Below, piece after piece: positions 37,601 through 48,879 of a stretch of DNA of 64,000 nt. The stretch is from assembly GCA_030141605.1 (NCBI GenBank), contig JAQGDQ010000181.1, positions 372,378-436,377 of the forward strand, read 5' to 3'. Numbering within the stretch: position 1 is the first letter of the stretch; the number at the start of each line of letters is the position of its first letter. A program made the position numbers and the translations under genes. The DNA comes from Tubiluchus corallicola. Taxonomy: Eukaryota; Priapulida; Priapulimorpha; Priapulimorphida; Tubiluchidae. The notes beneath the pieces are model-generated. The model had not been told where the DNA came from and did not search any database. It saw only the letters and a program-made list of their open reading frames with translations.

Positions 37601-40600
37601 TGAGCTGCTATCCAACTCTGTGTAAGTTTTACTTTCTTTGTAATAAAACTGCTTAAACCAATGCGCAAAGTATGAATCATTATACTACAGTACAGCACAG
37701 TCAAAGACATGTAACACAACAGCTTGGTTTGCCTAATTCTATTAGACCATGTTATACGTGGTTGAATCCACTGAATATCAGTTGCAGAATCCGGCTTGGA
37801 TCGGGATCCTTAAGTCCGACCGGATGTCATGCCCGAATTTGGATCCGGTGCATCAGTGGTCTGATAGTTCTTTATAAATTGTATAAATATAATATATATA
37901 ATAATTAACTTTGAATTAAATAAATAAATTTACTTATTGTAAATTAACATTATAATAAATAAACTAAATGAATGAATGACTTGTCTGTTCTTCATACTTA
38001 TATCCTTGTTACGTTTTTTCTAGAAAAAATGGAAAAGGATGAATTATTGAAGAGTTCGTTAGAGCAAGAGAAGGTGCTGACACCAGTAAACACTGCGCCT
38101 GTGCTGCCTCCTAGCAGTGCTTCTCCTGCTCATCAGCCGCCTCTGCCACAGCGGGAACAATTCCAGCAAGAACGAGGAGGCGGAGATGACAAGAAATCGT
38201 CTACGGACAGCAGTACTGTGGTAGCTACAGTGCCTCCGACTAGCGTGGATTCAAACGTTCCAGCCGGTCTAAGAAAAACTACAGGACCAGGTATAATAGC
38301 ACAAAATTTATTACTAGTTATTATTACTTGTGTAAGTTGCAGTTTATTTGTTTCTGGGTAAACGGGGGAACAATTGTTTGTTTGTCACAACTGTGTAGAT
38401 AAAGATATCTAGAAGTGATGGTCAACGTTCAGTCCAGATGTGCCCTAGACCAGGGCAGTCAAAAGTAAGATCAAGACCAAAACTGAAACCAATACCAGAA
38501 TTTTATGATCAAGACAATACCAACTCCTAGTAATTCAAGACTGCCATGTTCGAGACCAAGACTAATTCAAGTTCTTTCACAGGAAACAGCTTTAGGCATG
38601 CTAAACCTGCCTTTAAAATATTTTGCATAAAAATTTTTGTCATTTTGAATTGATGAAGAATTAACAAAGCAAGAATTTCCAAATAAAGAATTCTTAAAAG
38701 CATTGAAAACAGCCAAATTTGGGAACATTAAGTTGCTAGCACTGCTGTTTGATCTTGAAATTGAATCCATTCGTTATACCGTTTGAAAATAGAAGTCTGC
38801 TAAATGACTGTTCATATCATGAGTCGTGTCTTTTCAGTCCGTTATTACACTGGTCTTACCAAGTTATTGCTGCAACTATGAAGTTATTAAAATAATGCAA
38901 AATTCAATAACTGGTTCAGACTTCTTTTTCTACCTCTAATGTCCATACATTTATTCAAGTTTGTCGACCAGCTCACCATGCACATAAAATTTCAAAAAAC
39001 TCCTCAACTAGTTTGCTAGCTTGTGTTCTGAATGCTGGCAAAACATCACCAAGTAATTTTGTCTAGTGTGTGATAAAATTAACTGCATTTTGTATAAAGT
39101 GGAATAAATTTCGAGGCCATGCTTTGAAACCAGGACCAAGGCCTGCAAAAATTGGGTTCAAGACATTTTGAATAACACTTCTCTGCAATCAGTTATAAAA
39201 ATTTATAGGGAAGACAATTTCTGCTTTTGATCATTTTGATTTCTTTAAAATCTTTCCTTGGGTTTTTGTATAAAATTAAATGCTCAAAATTATTTTTTGC
39301 ATCCTTGTTTTTTAGTGAGGGATGAACAGATAGCTGCATTGAAAAGGTTTAGCACTGACTTCAAATTATCAGAAGAGGGGCAAGAACCTCAAAAGGAACA
39401 GGAGCCAAAAGAGGAGGTGGTGGAAGAGAAAGAAGAGTAAGTTTCTCAGATTCTTATATACATACGTTTTGCTGCCCTGACTTCCTCTGATGTTCATGAA
39501 ATGTATGTAATTATTTTCTTTGCTTGTTTTTCAGATCGCTGAAGTCTAAGTTGAATCCAAATGCAGCTGAATTTAAACTAAATGTTAATGCAAGGCCTTT
39601 TATTCCAGTAAGTATGAATGGAATGTTTCTTGGTCAGAATCATTACAAGATTTTTTTATTTACGAAATGGTAATTGTTATACTAACTACATAAGAAACTT
39701 TTTGTTGGCTTATTGCGATTCTGTATTTAACATTTTATTGCCAAAACGTCTTGAAAAGAAACTAATTTTAAAATTCAGTCTAGTTCAGTAATTTTCCTAG
39801 AGGCACATAAAGAAACTTAGTCAGTAAATTTCCTAGAAGCACATGTACCATGGCCTGGTACGTTATTCACTTTTTTCTTCATGGGTGAATGTAAATATTT
39901 TTTTCAAATAGATACCAGCATGCAGCCGGGCATGACTTTTCTATTCTGTATTACATGAAGAGAACAATATGTTAAATGCTGAAAATTTCCAATGGAAAAC
40001 AGTCAAATGCAATTTGAAGAAATATAGAGGTAGCATTTGTGAGTTAATTTCACTAATTTAAACCTCTGTTAGTGCTATAAAAATGTAAAATTATTTTTGT
40101 TTAAAATTTACAGAAAGCACCTACACCACAGGCGGTGCCACAGCCACAGAATGTTACACCGCCTCTACGACCGCAGAGTCCCATAGTAACTGCACCAGTT
40201 GCTTATATCCCAACTACCCCTGTGATGGGACCACGTCCACATGTCATTATACCCACAGCACCGACTTCTGCTCCGCGCATGCGTAAACGTAAGTCACTAA
40301 GAATTTCAATGTTATGGCAACCTATTCTTGTGACAAATGTAACAGTTTGTCAGCAAACAGATTGTTGGGCGTGTATCGCGAAAAAACTATTTACAACATT
40401 TTTAAAAGCTAAATAATTGTGTATGTCAACTTTGTGTTGTACTAATGGAAAGTAACATAGGTCAAGTACGTCAAGATGCAACTATCAAACTTGCTAGACT
40501 GTTCAACAGTGTCAAGTTCCTCAATAAACTAGGAGGTTTTTTATAAAGTTATACTTATCAATAGAAATATGATTATTTCTGAACGTAAATATTTCAGAAA

Positions 40601-43600
40601 TGTTAATTACTTATAAAATTTAACTTGATTTTGTTCAAATTACATTTTTATATTTCGGTTCGTTGTGCCTGGAGACATTAAAGCTTCACAGTCATCAACA
40701 CTGGAGATAAGCACTGCTGTAGAAAGTTGACTTTCAGATGCACGTTACACGAAATGTTTGCTTTGTTTGAATTATTTTAACCAAAATTTTTCCGTGGTTT
40801 TTTAACAGGAAAAAAAGGAAAGGTAAACTAGATAAATATTATAAAGACCTCCAAAAGATACTATCGAAAATTACAAAAAGTTTTAACTACGAAACTTAAA
40901 ATTTTTTGTTATAGAGTTATTGATTCTTCCTCGTCAGTTTTTCAGTTTTGTATTTTAAAAACATTTTTTGTTGGGAATATGTCCCAAAGGCATTGCCTTA
41001 TTTCCGCTAAACAACGTGTCAGGTTGCATTGTGCCATTGTGAAATGTCACGACATAGTTTTTTTGTATTAAATTTTCCTGGGTAACAATGCATAGTAGCT
41101 AGTATCAAAAAACAGTTATTTGAAAATATTAGCCGTTTGGAACTGGAACTTATTAATGTCATAAATATTCAAAAGACTAAACTTTTTAAACATTTATAAC
41201 ATAATAAGTTCCAAACCGCCATTTTCATGTACAAATTCTCTCATAAATTATTGCCACCCTTATTTACTGATTATTTTTGTTTGAATGCTGAAATACATAA
41301 TTGTAATACACAATATAGACTTAACTATCACTACATACAGTGCAACACAAATGTTAGAAAATTTTCTATTAAATACGATGGCCCTTACATATAAAATTCA
41401 ATTGGAACAGCTATAAGAAATGCCAACTCGCTGTCTATTTTCAAAAAGTATATAAATTACGCTTGCTTGAAACATATACCTGATCACTCAATCATGATTT
41501 GTAGTTGTTTTTCATTTTCAAAAAATTCCCCTCTGTGATAATAATATAGTTTTTAGTTTCCACCTATATATATATATATATGTGTGTGTGCAATGCACAC
41601 CTCCATGTAGTCTAAACAAGTGTTGCCTGCTCCACAAATGCTCTTAGCGAATATGTTAAAGCATTTATCATTTCTCTGTACTGACCATCGGTTTGCATCG
41701 TAATTATGACGTACTACTAACGCCCACTGTAACTCACATTAACCATTAGTAATATATTGTAATTTTTTTGTAACTAATTCTAGTGGCCTAGCATAAGCTA
41801 ACGTCTTAGGTCTCTAGCGCAGAATTCATGAATTGTATCATAATTTTGTATTAACAAAAACTGATTATCGATGTACTTGTAATGCATATGTATATGTTTA
41901 TTGATGCAAAGTGCAGAGAGCTGTGCTGCCTGTAAAGTAGTGAACCATAGCTTTGTTGCTATTGAATTTTGTTTTGGACTAGGAAACAAAAGTGTTCAGC
42001 AAACAAAAACGAAAATCTTTCCCAAGACTGTAGTTCAAAAGTCGTTTTCAGTTAGTTTACGACTTCACATTATACGATCCGATTGAAAGCTGCAATATAC
42101 AGAACACAAGAACAGTTCGATGATAAAACAAACTGAAGCGAAAGTGTATTTATCAGCAAACCTAAACAGAAATTTTGTTTCATTAACAACTCTGGCTACA
42201 GTAGCTTGCTCTTCTATTGCCCATTGTGTATATTTGTTTTTATTCAACCATGCTTAATTTTCTAGTTTAATTTTCAATACATTTCAATAGCATTGGACTT
42301 TCTTTTTTTATATCACTTGGCATAACTCAAACCAAATTGTTAAAAAAAATGAAAAACCTTTATCCTGAATGAGGTGACCAGTTTGATTACTACGGTGATG
42401 AAATGAACCAGGGTGAGTTTGAGCATAAGTGGCCACGTGCCATTTGTGTAAAGCATGTGTGTGAGACCACTCGGCTGTGCACCCTTATTTTCCAAGTAGT
42501 CGTGTTGAAATATCACTAAACTCGTTTCTTGAATTTTAGATTTGACATTTTTATCAATGCAGTTAAAATATATAATGTTCTATGCTCGCACTTCGTCTTT
42601 CAGCAGCCTGTTTTCAATTTCCAGTTTGACTTCTTTAAATATCATCCAGCAGTGCCAACCATCACATAACCTCATAATAAATCCTTTATTTAAGTATTTT
42701 TATAATCACCATCAAAACTTTAAATTTGGGTATGTGAAATTACAATTCAAAGTACATGATAAGAAGTATCGGTGAATTGAAATTGTCTGTATGTGATAAT
42801 CACAAGTTCAAATGTTTAATGTGTTTGTGTTGTTGCAGCCATGCCTAACCAAGGTAGTGAATTTACTCCTCCTTCAGCAGCTGCAGCAGCCGGTGCTCCC
42901 ATACATCTACCCGCGGGAGCTGCTGCAGGTTTTCCTAGCCAACAGAATCCGCAGTATCCTGTGCAACCAGGACAAGCAGTTCCGCAGATGGGAGGCACAC
43001 CAGGGCCTTATGTTTCGTATCCTACAGTGAGTATTTTCTGTCACAGACTCTCTATATTCCTAGGTTCAAAAAAGTAATATGGGCATTTTTTTTAAGTAAA
43101 TCAACATGAATTTGTGCATTTTAGACTTTTTAAAAAATTTTCACTTTTTTGTTAGCACATTATTAAATCTGTAAAAGCAAGTAACTTTTGAAAAGATGTT
43201 TTAGGCATAATCACAATGGCTGAACGTTACTTCTTCATGTCCGGATCCCAGACACACGTAATACAATGTGCTCCAATGTTGCAATGAAAAGTGTTAAATT
43301 TATTTTTCTGTATAATGCAATTCCAACCTCGTAGCGATTAACTTGCATGTGAGTAGTAATAACAAGCAGCATTTGCCACTGTTCTAGATTCTTTAAATAT
43401 TGACAATTTCCCTTCATTGTGGATTGTGCTAAAATTTTCTTTGCCTTGCGGTTCATATATATATATAATATAGTGGGCTAATGTTGGCCATCCAGTTGTT
43501 ACGCATTCAAATTTGTTCACGCCTCATGACCTTGGCTGACTTTTTATAGAATACATAAAATATTTATATTTATATAGTATTCGTAAAGTATTTACGTAAA

Positions 43601-46600
43601 TCATTGAAAAAATTTAAATGTGGTCCCATTACCTCATTATACCCTAGAGACTATGCAAAATGTCATGATAAAATGAATTCACCGGTGGAAATGTTTAAAC
43701 TTGTGCACTAAACAGCATGCATGCAAAAACGTTTTTTAGCTTTCATGTACACATTGACGTTTCAGTTTAAAAAGAGAGGTTACAGTTTACTCTGCAACAG
43801 GAAATCAAGATGACTGTGATGGTTATAATTGTCATTTTACAATTGCAGATGTATACTCAAATGGTGCCGCGAATGGTCGCGCCTGGTCAGACGATTATGA
43901 TTCCTTCGTCGCAAACAGGCAATATGCAAGGTGTTGAACAGGTGCCACAAGTTATGTGTAAGTAATAATCTGCTTGAATTTCATTTCATACTAGTGAGTT
44001 TTATGTACTTAATGACTGGTTTTATGTGAGTGCCATAGAGAAGCTAAGGTTAACATGCAAAAATTTATGACTAAAGCATAATTGTATGGTTTACTAGCCT
44101 GTGAATTTTCGGAAGATTGTACAAAAACTAGATAATAAGAATACTGCTATAGACGCAGAAGACACGAAAAATTATATGAATGTTACAGCAGATTCATAAG
44201 AAGCCAAAAGCTCGAGTTGTGTTTTGCAAAAGTCACTTTTCGGAATTTTGAATTTGATATTTGATAGTGTAGCGCAGGCACTTAAGCGGCCCACTTTGCA
44301 CAACCTCTGCCTTTATTCCAAAGTATGGCATGATTACCAAACTAGTGTTACATGTCACCCCTAAAAAGTACCAGTAGTTAAAACCTAAGTCTTCTAAATT
44401 ATTCTTTTACAAGTATTTCGGTTCTTGTTGGTTAAATCTTCACACCTTTTGGTTTCAACCAATCAGGTTTCATTTTGGCTCTATCTCTGACATGTACGCT
44501 AGTTTGGGGACGGTTATAAAGGGAGGGTAAAAACCTGCTGTACTTTGGAGTTACAGTGGTAATTGGGTCGTGCAGAGTTGGTGGCTCTTGTGCTTGTGTT
44601 TCTTCCATCAGACTTAGAGCTCTCCTACTACCTGCTATATGGCAAGTTAAGTATCAGTCTCTCCACTTTATTTCTTTGTTATATTTTTCTTTAATTTGTT
44701 TACAATCTTGTCACAGTTAGTTTAGGCCTTGTAGTATTTAAATCCCTTTTCAGTTAAATAGTCAGCATTATTTAATTCAGTTTTGGTTAATTATAGTTAT
44801 GTGGAAATTATTATTAGGCTGCTCCGCCTCCGTACCTGCAGGCCCAAACCACCCCCAGGCCTTGCCACCAGCACTTCAATATCATTGTACATCAGTTTCG
44901 TAATAATGTCTTCAATTTATTGAAATAATGTCACATGACAGAAAATGGGTTTGCTTTTGTTTAAAATATTGTCTCTTGTGCAATAGAATTGGGCAATAGT
45001 ACACACGTTTTTAAAGAAATTATGCAATTCATCAAAACAGTGTCACGTGATTGGTCAATTTGACTACAAGCTCAAGTGGAAGCAAAAAATGACCCGTTGT
45101 TTTATTTGAAATTTATCAGTCAATATGCCTACAAACTCAAATTCGTAAAAGTGATCTGTTAATAATTTTATTTTTATTTGGAATATTAGTGGTGTATAAG
45201 AAAACAAACAATGCCTAATTTTTTTTTGGACAATTGCATTTATGACTGCATGGGATTGTCACCAATAGAACTTTCCTCGATCTATGGCTTTAGGACTCGT
45301 GCTGCTGGTGACGATAAATTCACTGCTGCTCTCTAACTGGCCATTATTTGTATACTGCATCTTTAGAGATTCCGCCACTTGTCTGAATGTGAATTTCCGC
45401 CAAAGTTAACTTCAATGTTTTATTACAGTCGCGCATGCACCCAATGGCGTGACGACTCATGTGGTGCACCCTAATTCGCAGTATGTCAATCCTGCTGCTG
45501 GACCCAACTCACAAGCACCGAATAACTCATCTCAAGCTCCTACCAACCCTAGCCCACAACAAACACAAGCTAATCAACAGGTGAGTGAACTGATTACGAT
45601 TTTCAAATAAATAAATTAATCATCTAATTCCCATTTATTTTCATCTTTATTATTATTAGCCTATACAATAATATAATAATAGGTAAAACAATTCTGATTT
45701 GATGTTTGTAGGTGTTAGTACGTCATAGTTAAATGTTCTTTTTCACTTTTGAATGAACAAATATGTTTTTTTGTTTGGTAAAAATATGTTGCCAGGTGTT
45801 AATCAGGTAGATTAAGTATTAATAAATGTAGAACATGCAAATACATGTATGAAGCAAGTGATCATTTTTACATCAGAATAATTGGGTGTGCCAAGGCATC
45901 ACATTTGTTCGTTGTTGAATTCTAAATCTATTAGGTCACATTTAAATGAACACAAATATGTTTTTTTGATTTGACAAGAATGTCTGTTTCAGTAAGAAAG
46001 CGTGTTTCTCAGTTGTGTAATCACAATTTGTGTTGTGTTTGTTTGTGTGATACAGTAATGATCTGATGGGGCACCATATTAGTGCATCTTTTTAATGGTT
46101 GTTTCAGCCGCAGTATGCAGTCAATGTTTCACAGCCACCACAAGTTATGTACCAACCACAGATGGGGCAGCCTCCACTACAGCCTAGTCCGCACCCACCC
46201 ACCTCACCACAGCCTCTACACGGGGTGCCTTCTGGCACTTACACCACTCCGCAGCCACCCCACTTCTCTATGGCTCAGCCAACTAACAGTGTGCAGTCAA
46301 TGACTCAGCAGCCTCACCAGGGCTACCCGGCACAGCAAGTCATCTTTCTTCCTCAAGCCGGTGCACAGTTTCCCCATGCTATACATACGCATCAGTTTCA
46401 GGTATGTAGTCACCTTGTTATTCCAGCTGTTTAAAAGAAAAGCCAGGGCTTTCAGGAAGTTGAGCTTATTTTAATGTTTGAGAAAATTGTTAGAAAGCTT
46501 CAGCATAAAATTGTGATAAGTGCTTTGTGTGGTTACTAAAATTAATTTAAAACCGAGATCACTTCATGCTTGGGTGAAATTTGAATGAAAATTTGCATCA

Positions 46601-48726
46601 TGTGGTTACTGTACAGTTTAAATACTTACCCCGTCCTGGTGCTTGAGCAAACCTTTTTGAAACAATTATGATCTATAGACAATCCAAAATGTTAAATGAG
46701 AGATTAGTAATAGTATGTTTTTGCTTTTTGATCAACCCTGTTATCCACTGTGTAATGAAAATCAAGTGCCCACGATAACATAATAACCTCCAACTCGACA
46801 ATTAACACCGACAAAGTAACAGAACAACAAGTTCAAACTGGAGTTTATAAGCTCGCAGCCTTGGAAAACTTCCATGCTTATCTTCAATTATGTCATGTGT
46901 TTGTTTATCTGTACATTTGAATTACTAGCATATTTTGAGGTGTAATCTTGTAGACGAAAGCTATGTAAGCACTTTAAAGATGTTGCTAATTGATCTTATG
47001 ACTAATTTTTACATATTTTGTAAACACAGTTAACACAAAGATCAGGTAGAATAGCAGAATTTTTGAGTGAACTGAAGAAGTTTTGTTAGGCGTGGCTTCA
47101 TGCTGTCCACCAGCTTTCATCATTTTATATATATGCCCACAGTGAGGTTAGTTTTGTGGGAAATAAAAATGATTTAAATTTCTTTCACATTTTTAAACAA
47201 GACATTTTAAGCACATATATTACGTTATCATTTCAATATTTCTAAGTGTATGTTAAAGTACAATGAATGTTATTCAAGAGTCGTTTTTTCTTTGACGAAG
47301 AGCAATTTGCAGCACTCCATCTGTTGATCTTCTTAGTGATTTTTATTTTGACCATAAAATTTGTAGCAAAGTATTATTCATTTTCTGGGCAACTGTTTTT
47401 AAATCACCAGTTATTCTAATACTTACTTCTATGTCGAAAGCGTACTGTATTGATATAAAATTCATGCTGAGGCTGACCATTTGATAACAACTTTGACTTC
47501 TTTTTTTAAAACGTGCCATCTGAGTTGTAGAAATGGCTAGATCAGCAATTAGTACTTCTTTAGTAAAATTTATCATTCTGAGTTTTGTTTTTTAGGCAGC
47601 ACAAATGCAACATCCTCATCTGGTGCAGCATTCGGGGGTTCAGGGTATCACTGTTTCGACGCCCACTGCTCACCACCCACATATAGCCACACCACATTAC
47701 ATTGTACCACATATGGGACAGCCTAGTAAGTATATCTGTTAGGAAACAAAATAGACATTTGAGTAATGCATGTCACCGTTTGTTGCCTAGTGATTTGACA
47801 ATTTTATCTCTTAGAGGTTAATCCAGTCAAAATCTCATGCTGATATGTTTTATTTGTTAAATAACATTGATTAAGTTTATGATAATCTCGCAAGATTATT
47901 ACCAATAAAAGTAAAATTGAGCAAAAAATGTAACTTGTTTTTGACCATGGTTCCACATTGTTAGACCACTAGTTTCAAATCAAATTAAAGTGCAGACTTC
48001 AGAGGGAAAGATCACAGTACCACTGTGTTGTAATGGTTTCCAGGTTAGAAGCCTGGAAAACAGAAGGTTTTGGGTTCGAGCACTAGTGGAAGTGCAAAAT
48101 TTACAGACTTTCTAATTTAGTATAACTACATACCTTCATGTGATTACATGATTAGAGTGTTGGTTGAATATTTAGGTGTGAGATTTAAGTTATTGTCATG
48201 AGTGAAGCCTCTGCATCTGTCATATCAAATTCTCATCGTACTAGCCTTAACCCAACCTTGTAGCATGAGTTGAGTATCAAAATAATTCTGGGTAGCAGTA
48301 TGGCACTTCTTTCCAGTGTATTTTTAAAAATAGTACACTTTTTAGTATAATTATAAACCTAGTGTTATAAAATTTGCATTAATTATTAAATACATTTCCA
48401 TTACCCTTTTGATGAGTGATGTTGTTCTTAGTGTATGTATTGTATAACAAACTTGATCTTGAAGTTAAGTAGGTGAAGGAAGATAATTCTTGCTAAAAAT
48501 GTTTTGAAACGGTTATTATTAATAAAATTCTGTTTGCATTTTTGATTAAAATTTTACGATTTATATTGACTGCTGTATAACTAATATTACTATAATACCA
48601 TCTCATTTAGTTTAGTGCTTTCAAAAGATACAAGTCTGTAAGATAAAATTAATGTTTACAGCAGCATCGCATGGAGGACAGATACCTATGCAGCAGCACT
48701 ATCAGCCTCATCAGTCCTCACAGTGA
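19180..48726 (+). CDS. ATXN2: Ataxin-2 (LSm / LsmAD / PAM2 RNA-binding protein), complete
   Basis: Coding exons: 19180-19244, 20585-20627, 28082-28135, 30299-30370, 31164-31320, 32838-32867, 34299-34438, 34669-34757, 35825-36022, 36944-37101, 38024-38290, 39316-39436, 39535-39607, 40114-40288, 42839-43026, 43849-43957, 45429-45580, 46108-46401, 47596-47725, 48662-48726. They sum to 2580 nt (859 aa plus TGA) with every junction GT/AG and in phase. An in-frame TAA at 19162-19164 precedes the ATG. Order: short Arg/Gly N-terminus, LSm (about 37-130), LsmAD (about 188-255), basic/proline linker, PAM2 (about 469-485), long Pro/Gln-rich tail. Family role: cytoplasmic RNA-binding protein that contacts poly(A)-binding protein through PAM2 and acts in translation, mRNA stability and stress granules. 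At 859 aa it is shorter than human ataxin-2 (about 1300), mainly through a tiny N-terminus without polyglutamine. It is a single ataxin-2/ataxin-2-like homologue. Confidence 0.95.
23712..24400 (+). repeat. Dispersed ~600 bp repeat, copy A
   Basis: Collinear with 49457-50045. Shared blocks include CTGAAGTAGGTTTCAGAAAA, GTTAAAAGGAATTTTTGTTT, CCATGCAAATCTATATTACT, AAAATGTCGCTGGCT, GTGCCACTCACTA and AAGCCCTGCATGCAAAA. It starts near a TTAA (TTAATGGACAAG against TTAAAGGACAAG in copy B). No coding capacity is evident, so it may be a non-autonomous element. Confidence 0.82.
24840..24990 (+). repeat. Possible tRNA-derived SINE fragment
   Basis: GGCAGCATGGCACAGTAACTACAG resembles a pol III A-box region in tRNA-derived SINEs, and about 65 bp downstream GGTCTTGAGTCA is a degenerate B-box. 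The body is decayed and the call rests on these two short matches. Confidence 0.35.
24966..25078 (+). repeat. Direct repeat of a ~50 bp unit
   Basis: The segment beginning CCTCCTTTTCGGT and ending ATACAAGTAAT occurs twice, about 66 bp apart, with a single difference noticed. It is a recent local duplication inside the intron, next to the SINE-like segment. Confidence 0.85.
25612..26060 (+). repeat. Repeat-like tract with (ATA)n and an internal direct repeat
   Basis: An (AATA)-rich run at 25619-25660 is followed by GTCTTAAAGCACTTTACAG, a 3'-end-like phrase common in short interspersed elements. The segment GTTACGCAAAATTAAAGTTA occurs at about 25909 and again at about 26024. I regard it as a decayed interspersed repeat of unknown class. 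Confidence 0.45.
28082..31320 (+). CDS. ATXN2: Ataxin-2 exons 3-5: LSm domain
   Basis: The three exons encode about 94 residues: VYGNGRLMHTASSLV, then GVVVQIQARNGDIFEGVF, then a segment ending in MVTALNVDLDYAV. The pattern (R-M/L-H start, V-V-Q-NG-IFEGVF-T-S, then an aliphatic last strand) is that of the ataxin-2 LSm fold, a small Sm-like beta-barrel that binds RNA or partner proteins. The long central exon carries the loop between Sm motifs 1 and 2. Confidence 0.93.
28136..30298 (+). other. Ataxin-2 intron 3, microsatellites only
   Basis: Contains a (CT)n microsatellite at about 28618-28710 and a weaker CT-rich tract at 29918-29990. No other feature was recognised. The Ser/Leu open frames over the CT tracts are artefacts. 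Confidence 0.6.
31412..32020. mobile_element. ~609 bp pogo/Tigger-like element with CAGT...ACTG inverted ends
   Basis: The left end reads CAGTAAGCCCACTATTCGT; the reverse complement of the right end reads CAGTCATACCCACTATTCGT. TA precedes the left end and CA follows the right, consistent with a TA duplication with one mutation. The interior on the minus strand has overlapping open frames (31568-31840, 31768-31995) in which IYTVKQVETLLVGK weakly resembles the end of a Gypsy-type aspartic protease; that match is tentative. It lies in ataxin-2 intron 5. Confidence 0.65.
32094..32655. mobile_element. ~562 bp hAT-like MITE
   Basis: Starts CAGGGGTGCCCAAATTAT and ends TTTGGGCACCCCTG, a short inverted repeat of the CAGGGGTGCCCAA type common in hAT/Charlie-like elements. 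The flanking 8-mers do not match, so the target duplication is not supported. Inside, on the minus strand, GGGTTCAATTCCC near 32350 resembles a pol III B-box and may be a nested SINE. It lies about 75 bp from the preceding element. Confidence 0.65.
32868..34298 (+). other. Ataxin-2 intron 6 with a ~234 bp tandem duplication
   Basis: Besides the duplication annotated at 33110-33520, the intron shows nothing recognisable. Near the 3' end TTTTTTTCAGATGG (34263-34274) precedes the true acceptor ATTTTCAG (34291-34298) and looks like a decoy acceptor; using it would add 28 nt and shift the frame. Confidence 0.55.
33110..33520 (+). repeat. ~234 bp imperfect tandem duplication with a 17 bp sub-repeat
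   Basis: CCTTTTGTGGTTGAAAT at about 33117 recurs as CCTTTTGTGATTGAAAT at about 33351, followed in both by GAGCT-GCATT, AAATATATGC-type and GTTGCTTTAATGTGT blocks in the same order. Within the first copy AATAATATATGCAAAGA is repeated three to four times at 17 bp spacing (33178-33240). Confidence 0.8.
34299..36022 (+). CDS. ATXN2: Ataxin-2 exons 7-9: acidic linker and LsmAD domain
   Basis: Exon 7 encodes the DGFTDTAIS-KFNGE segment and the ELQPWV motif that precede the LsmAD domain. Exons 8-9 encode NGWTPDEMFKQNEEKYGV, STYD, YTTPLEKK and an EAEAQRIAAEIESS helix, followed by an acidic patch and the D-EARYSAV motif. This is the diagnostic LsmAD (LSm-associated) domain found in ataxin-2 and yeast Pbp1. 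The 30 nt exon 6 (32838-32867) adds a flexible Gly/Lys linker between LSm and this region. Confidence 0.93.
34758..35824 (+). other. Ataxin-2 intron 8, nothing recognised
   Basis: 1.07 kb AT-rich intron. I see no gene, RNA or clear repeat. Introns 30371-31163, 37102-38023 and 38291-39315 are similarly featureless by eye; the last has reiterated GACCAAGAC-like phrases near 38460-38560 that may mark an unidentified repeat. Confidence 0.45.
36048..36276 (+). repeat. 24 bp minisatellite (about 9.5 copies) next to a splice donor
   Basis: Units of the form AC(T/C)(T/C)(G/A)CAATTATAG(T/A)TTGGTACAA start every 24 bp from 36048 to 36264, alternating between TTGC and TCAC variants. The array begins 25 bp downstream of the ataxin-2 exon 9 donor. 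Open frames on both strands over it are artefacts of the in-frame period. Confidence 0.95.
36440..36745 (+). repeat. Dispersed ~600 bp repeat, copy C (partial, diverged)
   Basis: Aligns with the middle of copies A and B. Shared blocks include ACTTATGTAACTAGAAA, AAATATATTTTTAACCTCATT, GTTCTGATTATTTTT and ATCTAAACTTGTTTCAAA. It is more diverged than A and B and lacks both ends. Confidence 0.65.
36944..39436 (+). CDS. ATXN2: Ataxin-2 exons 10-12: proline-rich and charged linker
   Basis: Exon 10 encodes NTGRYVIPVRRGQ followed by a Pro-rich stretch with PPLQS and NKPPP elements that could serve as SH3 ligands. Exon 11 encodes a long disordered segment with Pro, Ser and Gln. Exon 12 encodes VRDEQIAALKRFSTDF followed by a Glu/Lys run. 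The conserved ALKxFSxxFKL segment normally lies just before PAM2 in ataxin-2. Confidence 0.88.
39535..39607 (+). CDS. ATXN2: Ataxin-2 exon 13: PAM2 motif
   Basis: Encodes SKLNPNAAEFKLNVNARPF. The core L-N-P-N-A-x-E-F followed by a C-terminal Phe-Pro is the PAM2 peptide that docks into the MLLE domain of poly(A)-binding protein. The Leu and Phe that fill the two MLLE pockets are both present, so PABP binding should be retained. Confidence 0.95.
40114..48726 (+). CDS. ATXN2: Ataxin-2 exons 14-20: Pro/Gln/His-rich C-terminal tail
   Basis: About 370 residues of low-complexity sequence rich in Pro, Gln, Ala, Thr, Val, Met and His, with no folded domain. Exon 15 has an AAAAAG run, exon 18 repeated QPP/QP dipeptides, and exon 19 a His-rich segment. 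The tail ends in QQHYQPHQSSQ then TGA (48724-48726). Such tails in ataxin-2 are disordered and implicated in granule formation. Glutamines are dispersed; no homopolymer longer than about three was seen. Confidence 0.88.
40289..42838 (+). other. Ataxin-2 intron 14 with a retrotransposon tail
   Basis: 2.55 kb intron. It contains the non-LTR retrotransposon fragment at 41200-41520 and a short (TA)n(TG)n run at about 41567-41590. The rest is unremarkable AT-rich sequence. Confidence 0.55.
41200..41520 (+). pseudogene. Non-LTR retrotransposon ORF2 C-terminal fragment
   Basis: The plus frame reads FMYKFSHKLLPPLFTDYF, then a stretch with His/Asn-Thr and Arg residues, then KFSIKYDGPYI before a TAA. 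After that, with a shift, comes a segment like GTAIRNANSLSIFKKY. The order (MYK-H-LLP-F, NTR-like, GP-WN position, SL..FKK-) matches the region after the reverse transcriptase in jockey/CR1-like elements. It is truncated and frame-broken, inside an ataxin-2 intron. Confidence 0.72.
43958..45428 (+). other. Ataxin-2 intron 16, nothing firmly recognised
   Basis: 1.47 kb intron. A comparatively GC-rich patch at about 44815-44875 (GCTCCGCCTCCGTACC then CAGGCCC) stands out from the AT-rich surroundings and may belong to an inserted repeat I cannot identify. The introns at 43027-43848, 45581-46107 and 46402-47595 show nothing. Confidence 0.4.
48010..48115 (+). repeat. Possible tRNA-derived SINE head
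   Basis: GGTTCGAGCAC near 48073 is close to the pol III B-box consensus (GGTTCGANNCC). About 35-40 bp upstream, TGTAATGGTTTCCAGGTTAG has the look of a tRNA D-arm region, with a small hairpin (TCCAGG...CCTGGA) between. No cloverleaf can be completed, so it is a SINE-like remnant rather than a tRNA gene. Confidence 0.4.
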
Positions 48727-48879
48727 GGGCCTTGCTTTGATCGATCTGCTTTACCTAGACTATCACGTAAGTTAATTGTCATGCTTAATAAATGTAGCGC
48801 TAAATTAATTAAGGCTGTTTTCTGAATAAAATATGTTTCATTAAACTTCTATGTTAATTGGATACATTAACTTACCCTT

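Noticed and set aside
48010-48115. Genuine tRNA gene
   Set aside because: Only a B-box-like and a D-arm-like phrase are present; acceptor and anticodon stems do not pair, so it is treated as SINE-like.
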